Assembly (NCBI RefSeq): GCF_945859825.1
Contig: NZ_CAMAPC010000027.1
Span: forward strand, 1-42,859
DNA length: 42,859 bases
Direction of reading: 5' to 3'
DNA from: Pseudoalteromonas holothuriae
GTDB lineage: Bacteria > Pseudomonadota > Gammaproteobacteria > Enterobacterales > Alteromonadaceae
Below are positions 37,436 through 42,859 of this stretch, one piece after another. The translations under genes and the position numbers were made by a program. The notes under the pieces are model-generated. The model ran no database searches and was not told the origin of the DNA. It saw only the letters and a program-made list of their open reading frames with translations. Every line of letters starts with the position of its first letter. The first letter of the stretch is position 1.

Positions 37436-37700
37436 AGTGTGAGGTGCAAGGAAAAGAGATTGTTTAATTGCTCTGTAAACTCTCATGTGTTCCATGCTTG
37501 GTTAACTCAAAATTTGTTGCCAAAACTCAACTCAGGGGCTGTTATTATTATGGATAATGCAATTTTTCATAGAAGAGCTGATATGTTGAAAGCAATTCAA
37601 CGTTATGGCTGGATTGCAGAATATAGCTAATATTTAAATCAAATCGCGCAAAAGTGGACGCAAGCCAAATTCATTAGACATAAGTTTCAATATTCGATTG
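37436..37700 (+). pseudogene. IS630-family transposase fragment
   Basis: The frame reads RLFNCSVNSHVFHAWLTQNL, LPKLNSGAVIIMDNAIFH and RRADMLKAIQRYG, typical of the C-terminal half of IS630-type transposases, with the second catalytic Asp kept (MDNA). After a stop at 37628 the same frame continues YLNQIAQKWTQAKFIRHK, the region of the third catalytic residue, where Glu is lost and the LPPYSP segment is missing. The N-terminal half is absent, so this is a dead fragment. Confidence 0.75.
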
Positions 37701-37764
37701 TTAGCACTTAGACTATCGTAAATTGTATTGATCTAGCTATGTTTTCTAATTATCGACGATAATA

Positions 37765-37786
37765 CAGATCAATTTTACACTATTTA
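37765..37786 (+). repeat. Iteron, isolated
   Basis: CAGATCAATTTTACACTATT plus TA is a copy of the 22-base GATC iteron, beyond the IS630 fragment. Confidence 0.7.
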
Positions 37787-38208
37787 GATTTTAAGCAGTC
37801 ACTGCCTATAATAAACTAGGCCGTGTTGACCTTTAAAGTATGATTTTTTCAATCAAAGGCTGTTAATACTAGGAATTGGCTCATAGTGTAAGCCTTTGAT
37901 TTAACCGTTTGGTCAGTGCGTGCCATTCGGATATTTTTCTACGTTTCACCTAACTTACATAGAGTAACTATGCGGCGCAGGTTCTGCCTTGCTAAAGCAT
38001 CCGAATGATTGCTGAAAAAACACATAGTCAAGATCAGCACGAGTTGTTTAATATCGACTTTTTACATCATTAGGGTAGCGTATGCTACTTTATCCTTGTA
38101 ACGGTGAGTCTCTATTTCAAGTCATCAATTCGCATTGCAAAATGGTGTATTTCAAAAAGCATATGTCTATATATATTTAGGCCTATTAGGCCATGTATAT
38201 GGTCGATT
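37787..38208. other. Non-coding stretch between isolated iterons
   Basis: I see no gene or RNA that I can support here. A short reverse-strand piece near 38140 (AATGGTGTA) recalls half an iteron but is too short to count. Confidence 0.4.
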
Positions 38209-38230
38209 CAGATCACAATTACACTATTTA
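38209..38230 (+). repeat. Iteron, isolated
   Basis: CAGATCACAATTACACTATT plus TA is the last copy of the 22-base iteron, about 530 bases before the right-hand PKS start. Confidence 0.7.
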
Positions 38231-38751
38231 AATATGTTCTCTAATTTTGCCATTTATTAATTTTTAATATATTTTACAGTTGCTTATACTTTTTAAGTTA
38301 TGTGACTCATACAGAGTAAGTCAGTATCTAAAAGTGCACGCAGAATCAGCTTACCTATAACCGAGATAAGCATGTTTGATTTTGTTATTTTGCCTCCAAT
38401 AAACGACTCGTTTGGGTGGTCTAAATACCAATTAATTAGAAAGAGTATATTAAGTCTCATTTTTGGTGTGAAGATAGTGACATGGGTTTTAAAAAAGTTC
38501 ACAATGGGGTAGGTCATTGCTTTATTTACGTTTGTTTTTTTTTAACAGATTCAAATTAACTGGCTGATTTTTATAGGCTCGTTACTAATGATGGTGAGTA
38601 ATGTGGATAACGTTTTTTTTCACATTACTTGCAACAATAAAAAACATACGCATTTTTATCTGTGTTGCTTGTATGAGCAGCAGCCCACAATCAACAGGTT
38701 TTGTTACAAAGTAGACATGAGTTTTAATGTCATAAAACAATAATAAATTGG
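38231..38751. other. Upstream region of the right-hand PKS
   Basis: AT-rich DNA with no convincing gene. It should contain the promoter of the plus-strand PKS. A reverse-strand consensus DnaA box lies at 38602-38610. No clear -35/-10 pair stood out. Confidence 0.4.
38602..38610 (-). promoter_or_regulatory. Consensus DnaA box
   Basis: TTATCCACA on the minus strand is the exact DnaA consensus. It lies far from the iteron core and close to the PKS start, so its role is unclear and it may be chance. Confidence 0.45.
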
Positions 38752-38763
38752 ATGTTTGTAGTA

Positions 38764-41700
38764 ATGGAAGGCTCTAATAAAAATAAACGCTCTTACGATA
38801 TTCATAAAATCGCAAAAAATGTAGACAATGAAGTAGATAGGTTAAATGCACAGGTAGACTTGTTTTGGGAGCAAGAATTCAACCTGATGCTTGATGCCGG
38901 GCTAAAAGATGGTATGTCTATCGTTGAAATAGGTAGTGGACCTGGTTATATAACATCCAAAATACTGACTTACTTCCCTAATTGTCACGTTACTCAGATC
39001 GAAATTGATGACTACTTACTTAAGTTCTCTAAACAATACCTACAGAGCCTTGGCTTAAAAAACTTTTCTCAAGTAAACCGATCAATGTTAGATACCGGCT
39101 TTGAGGGTAATCGCTTTGATTTTGCATTTTGTCGACTAGTTTTAGAGCATGTGCCTGAGCCAATTTCAGCAGCATGGGAAGTTTTAAGAATACTTAAAGA
39201 AGGTGGAATTGCGGTTTTTATCGACAATGATTTTGGCTTGCATTTGACCACATACCCCTATGTATCGGGCCTTTCGGATCTGTATAAAGCATATTGCCAG
39301 CAAAGAGAAGATGAAGGCGGACACCCTAGAATAGGTAGGCAATTGCCTATGGTGTTACAAAGTGCGGGCTATGATGATGTACAGCTGCATATGGTACATG
39401 CGCACAGTCGTTTGATTGGTGAGGAGCAATTTTTAAAATCCGAAGGTATTGGTATACCTGCAAAGCTTGTTAATGCTGGTTATTTACCTAGTTCTACCCT
39501 TAGTACTATAGCTAAGGATTGGAGTAAGTTGCTTAAGCATCAAGATAGAATTATTTTTCGACAGTTGTTCATGTGTTGGGGTAAAAAGAACGTTAATATG
39601 CTAATAGGCAGTGAAACGTTAAAGTTTCGCGAGCTTAAACCTATAGATGCTGACCAAGATAACCCTATCAATACAGGTAAAGCCCAAAAACGCCCTGCGC
39701 AACTTAATCGTTCTATACATCCCGATATAAATGCTTTGAAAGGACTACTAAAATCTTTATTGTCCGTTGATGAAGACATTCTTCCTAATACCAGTTTTGC
39801 AGAGTTGGGTATTAACTCATACTTGTCTGTAGAATTTATAGAAAATATCAATGACCAATTTGATTTAAATATGGGTGTTGAAGCTATTTTTGACCATGAT
39901 AATTTAGCTGAGTTATTGGCCTACATAGACGCTTTAATAACTACTCAAAAAGATACTAATGCCAATTTAAGCACAAGCGAATCGCATACAGAGCAACTGG
40001 AGTTTTCTGACGGGATTGCGATAATTGGTATGGCTGGGCGTTTTCCCGATGCCAATAGCGTTGATGCATATTGGGATAATTTGCTTGCGGGAAAAAGCAG
40101 TATTCACCCAATCGACCGAAGAAACTGGCAAGAATCATCGTATTATGCTCAAGATAATGAGCTTGAAAATACTTCTGTAAGTAAATGGGGAGGGTTTTTA
40201 GATGAAATATATGGTTTCGATCCATTGTTTTTTAATATATCCCCAAAAGAAGCAACAAGGATGGACCCTCAGCAACGGTTATTCTTAGAAGAAACATATA
40301 AATGTGTTGCTGATTCTGGTTATTCGCCAGCGTCTTTTTCTGGAAAGTCAGTCGGTGTGTATGTCGGATGTCGCCAATCCAGTTATCTAGATAATATAAA
40401 ACAATATAACTCGCATTCTTTTCTTGGCAATGATTCTGCAATTTTAGCCGCTCGGATTTCGTATTACCTGAATTTAAAAGGGCCAAGTCTTGCGGTAGAT
40501 ACTGCTTGTTCTTCTGCACTTGTTGCTGTGCATTTAGCATGTCAAAGCTTACAGCAAGGAGAGTCAGAATTAGCGTTGGCTGGCGGTGTATTTACGTTAA
40601 CATCACCAGAGTTCTACATCATGGCGTCAAAAACCAATATGCTTTCCGACAGAGGTGTATGTCGCACTTTTGATGATGAGGCGGATGGGATTGTTCCCGG
40701 TGAATCAGTTGCTTGTGTACTGTTAAAGCCAACCAGCAAAGCGTTTGCGGATGGTGACTATATCTATGCCCAGATCAGAGGAACGGCTGTTAACCAAGAT
40801 GGTAAAACCAAAGGGATTACGGCCCCGAGTAGTCGCTCACAAACCGAACTGATCAATTCACTGTATGAAAAAGCCGATATTTCAAAACATAGTGTTGGGT
40901 ATATTGAGCTTCATGGTACTGGTACAAAATTGGGTGATCCAATTGAAGTCAAAGCGTTACAGAATGCTTTCTCAGGGGTAACAGGGACCTGTATTATAGG
41001 GTCGCATAAACCAAATATTGGGCACACAATAACCGCGGCAGGCATGACGGGGTTGATTAAGGTAATTCTTTCGCTTAAGCATAAGGTTATTCCACCAACG
41101 ATTGGTATTAATAAGCTAAATCGTCATATTGTGCTGAACGATAGTTGTTTTGAAGTAAACACTCAAGTAGCTCCTTGGCCTGTAAAAGAGGGGGGCATTT
41201 GCAGAGCTGCTATTAGTTCATTTGGTTTTAGTGGCACAAACGCACATGCGATATTAGAACAAGCACCAGATGCTTTGGGTACCAATAAAACAGACCAGAA
41301 AGGATATTACTTAATTGTGTTGTCAGCTCATAGTGAGCAACAACTGACTAAGTACGTTGGCAAAGTAGTGGATAAGCTAACACGTAGTCCAGAGTATGAA
41401 TTGACGGATGTTAGTTTTACATTATTAGCTGGACGAGTTCATCACTCGCAGAGGCTTGCATGCCTTGTGGAAGATATGGAGGGATTAATTAAGTATCTTC
41501 AGAGGTGGCTTAATGAGTCAAATGAATATGATTCAAACAATCTGCTTTATGCTCATGTTCAGGAAGAGCATAGCGCGGAAGATGAGATACTTTCTTGGTA
41601 TTTGATCTGTAATGAACAACCACTTTGGTTGTGGAGTAAAGATGACGTTCAACAGCTTGCTAAATTGTATATTAGTGGTGTTTCGCTGCCTTTTCATATG

Positions 41701-42859
41701 TTGAGCAAAGGTGGTTTTTATCGTCGTCTACCTATGCCATGCCAGCCTTTTGAGCAACAATTATTTTTTGTAGATCACAATTACAGTGCTATCGGATCTT
41801 CAGCTTTGGCTGCTAATGGCACATTATTACACCCACTAGTACATAAAAATTGCTCAACTATGACCATGCAGATGTACAGCTCTACCTTATCTGCGCAGCA
41901 GCCAGTATTGGCAGATCATACAATACTTGGGAAACGTATCTTGCCAGGCGCAGCCTATTTAGAAATGGCACGAGTTGCCTTAGCCGATGCATTGAGCTTG
42001 TCTGCTACAGAGCAACAACAACTCACGTTGCATGAGGTGGTATGGCAAACCCCATTTGTGGTTGTAGCCAATAGCACAGCACAATTAAAGCTGACGTTGC
42101 AACCGGATGGGCCGCACTATGGTTTCACAGTATTGAATGATACTGATGAAACGTTATGCCACGGAATGTTGCAGATACACTCACCTACGAGAGCTCCAAT
42201 AACCGATACACTCCATCAGATACAAGCGCGATGTAGCGCAGAGCCCAGTAATGGTGCGCAATATTATAGTCAATTTGCGCAGTTAGGATTTGAATATGGG
42301 CCATCTCATCAAGGGATAGTAAAGGTGTGGCACGGCGTGTCAGAAGTACTAACCCAGCTAGATTTAAGTGCATATGCAGAGGTTTCGGATACAGTCGGGT
42401 ATACCTTGCCACCGGGTTTGCTAGACAGTGCATTACAAAGCTGTTTGTGTTTGCACTTGCAACAAGGGGGAACGGGTGCTTTGGTGCCATTTTATCTACA
42501 GCACTTAAATCAATGGCAGCCCCTTAGTGCCAAAATGTGGGTGTGGGTTCGTCAAGAAGAAGGACATACGGGGGTATTTACGCTCTGTATGTTTAATGAG
42601 CAGGGTCAGCTGAGTGTGATGTTGTCGGGCTTGCAAACGCGTCCTTTGGGAAGTGCGAACACGTTACAATGTTATAGTAGCCTTTGGCAGCCAGCAGAAA
42701 ATATAGCCTCACATGATGCAAGCACAAAACAGGTGCAAGTATGGGGGTGTGAGTTGTCGATGTACACGCAAAATGCGTTACAGGGAGCACTGCCGATGAT
42801 GAAGGTGCTTAACTCCTCACAAAGGGAGGAAGCACACAGATATGAAGGATATGTCAGTA
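38764..42859 (+). CDS. trans-AT PKS, methyltransferase-ACP-KS-DH(partial), runs off right edge
   Basis: An open frame of 1365 residues with no stop before the edge. Domains: a SAM-dependent class I methyltransferase (about 1-250; VEIGSGPGYIT at 53-63, then LEHVPEP); an ACP (Ser352 in GINS, Asn replacing the usual Asp); a KS (about 418-834; Cys582 in DTACSSA, ELHGTGT, KPNIGH); and a DH (about 1020 onward; His1052 in DHTILGKRILPGAAYLEM, Asp1221 in LDSALQ, both canonical). There is no AT. An N-terminal methyltransferase-ACP ahead of the first KS looks like a loading region that methylates an ACP-bound starter. Starting in mid-module is the alternative. It is transcribed away from the replicon core, opposite to the other PKS genes. 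The start ATG at 38764 has GGA 11 bases upstream; an in-frame ATG lies at 38752. Confidence 0.94.
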   Translation, partial: MEGSNKNKRSYDIHKIAKNVDNEVDRLNAQVDLFWEQEFNLMLDAGLKDGMSIVEIGSGPGYITSKILTYFPNCHVTQIEIDDYLLKFSKQYLQSLGLKNFSQVNRSMLDTGFEGNRFDFAFCRLVLEHVPEPISAAWEVLRILKEGGIAVFIDNDFGLHLTTYPYVSGLSDLYKAYCQQREDEGGHPRIGRQLPMVLQSAGYDDVQLHMVHAHSRLIGEEQFLKSEGIGIPAKLVNAGYLPSSTLSTIAKDWSKLLKHQDRIIFRQLFMCWGKKNVNMLIGSETLKFRELKPIDADQDNPINTGKAQKRPAQLNRSIHPDINALKGLLKSLLSVDEDILPNTSFAELGINSYLSVEFIENINDQFDLNMGVEAIFDHDNLAELLAYIDALITTQKDTNANLSTSESHTEQLEFSDGIAIIGMAGRFPDANSVDAYWDNLLAGKSSIHPIDRRNWQESSYYAQDNELENTSVSKWGGFLDEIYGFDPLFFNISPKEATRMDPQQRLFLEETYKCVADSGYSPASFSGKSVGVYVGCRQSSYLDNIKQYNSHSFLGNDSAILAARISYYLNLKGPSLAVDTACSSALVAVHLACQSLQQGESELALAGGVFTLTSPEFYIMASKTNMLSDRGVCRTFDDEADGIVPGESVACVLLKPTSKAFADGDYIYAQIRGTAVNQDGKTKGITAPSSRSQTELINSLYEKADISKHSVGYIELHGTGTKLGDPIEVKALQNAFSGVTGTCIIGSHKPNIGHTITAAGMTGLIKVILSLKHKVIPPTIGINKLNRHIVLNDSCFEVNTQVAPWPVKEGGICRAAISSFGFSGTNAHAILEQAPDALGTNKTDQKGYYLIVLSAHSEQQLTKYVGKVVDKLTRSPEYELTDVSFTLLAGRVHHSQRLACLVEDMEGLIKYLQRWLNESNEYDSNNLLYAHVQEEHSAEDEILSWYLICNEQPLWLWSKDDVQQLAKLYISGVSLPFHMLSKGGFYRRLPMPCQPFEQQLFFVDHNYSAIGSSALAANGTLLHPLVHKNCSTMTMQMYSSTLSAQQPVLADHTILGKRILPGAAYLEMARVALADALSLSATEQQQLTLHEVVWQTPFVVVANSTAQLKLTLQPDGPHYGFTVLNDTDETLCHGMLQIHSPTRAPITDTLHQIQARCSAEPSNGAQYYSQFAQLGFEYGPSHQGIVKVWHGVSEVLTQLDLSAYAEVSDTVGYTLPPGLLDSALQSCLCLHLQQGGTGALVPFYLQHLNQWQPLSAKMWVWVRQEEGHTGVFTLCMFNEQGQLSVMLSGLQTRPLGSANTLQCYSSLWQPAENIASHDASTKQVQVWGCELSMYTQNALQGALPMMKVLNSSQREEAHRYEGYVS

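Noticed and set aside
36463..38230. CRISPR array
   Set aside because: The repeats are 22 bases, irregularly spaced, partly abutting, and vary in sequence; they fit iterons better.
40232..40540. Minus-strand frames inside the right-hand PKS
   Set aside because: They are antisense to a well-defined KS domain.
1..42859. Thiomarinol or mupirocin pathway
   Set aside because: Plasmid location, trans AT and HMGS genes fit, but two HMGSs, the MT-ACP start and the domain order do not match what I recall of those systems.

Overview
The window looks like part of a large plasmid or secondary replicon from a low-GC marine gammaproteobacterium. An Alteromonadales/Pseudoalteromonas-like host is my inference, not something proven here. 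The replicon carries a trans-acyltransferase (trans-AT) polyketide synthase (PKS) locus. None of the PKS proteins has an internal AT domain. The AT is supplied as a separate AT-enoylreductase protein, and an HMG-CoA-synthase-type beta-branching cassette is present.

Layout. (1) 1-28730, all minus strand, is the main biosynthetic block and is transcribed right to left. It starts with HMGS-B and ECH2 (28730-26713, a small unit ending in a hairpin terminator). A longer unit follows: acyl hydrolase (AT-like), AT-ER, FAD monooxygenase, amidohydrolase, class II aldolase-like protein, decarboxylating KS with Ser in place of Cys, HMGS-A, ECH1, a 4019-residue PKS, and a second PKS that runs off the left edge. 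(2) 29024-32790 is an accessory strip. It holds a ParE/RelE-Phd/YefM toxin-antitoxin pair under four tandem palindromic operators, then decayed IS21- and IS3-family elements. (3) 32811-38610 is a replicon core: a replication-initiator-like protein, ParB, ParA, and about 2.5 kb of non-coding DNA with dispersed 22-bp GATC-bearing iterons, DnaA boxes, perfect hairpins and an IS630 fragment. (4) 38764-42859, plus strand, is a third PKS that starts methyltransferase-ACP-KS-DH and runs off the right edge. The replicon core therefore lies between two divergently transcribed PKS blocks.

How the genes work together. The AT-ER loads malonyl units onto the AT-less PKS proteins, and its ER half reduces enoyl intermediates in trans. 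The AT-like acyl hydrolase probably clears stalled acyl chains. The module KS1-ACP-ACP-ACP in the 4019-residue protein has no reductive domain, and its three tandem ACPs carry the Trp-flagged motif of beta-branching ACPs. It is the likely site where decarboxylating KS, HMGS, ECH1 and ECH2 turn a beta-ketone into an alkyl branch. Two HMGS paralogues but only one ECH1, one ECH2 and no free donor ACP are visible, so either another branching module and donor ACPs lie outside the window or the two HMGSs use different donors. The monooxygenase, amidohydrolase and aldolase-like genes sit inside the same operon and are the best candidates for unusual tailoring or starter chemistry. I could not match the locus to a known product. 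The domain order does not fit mupirocin/thiomarinol as I remember those systems.
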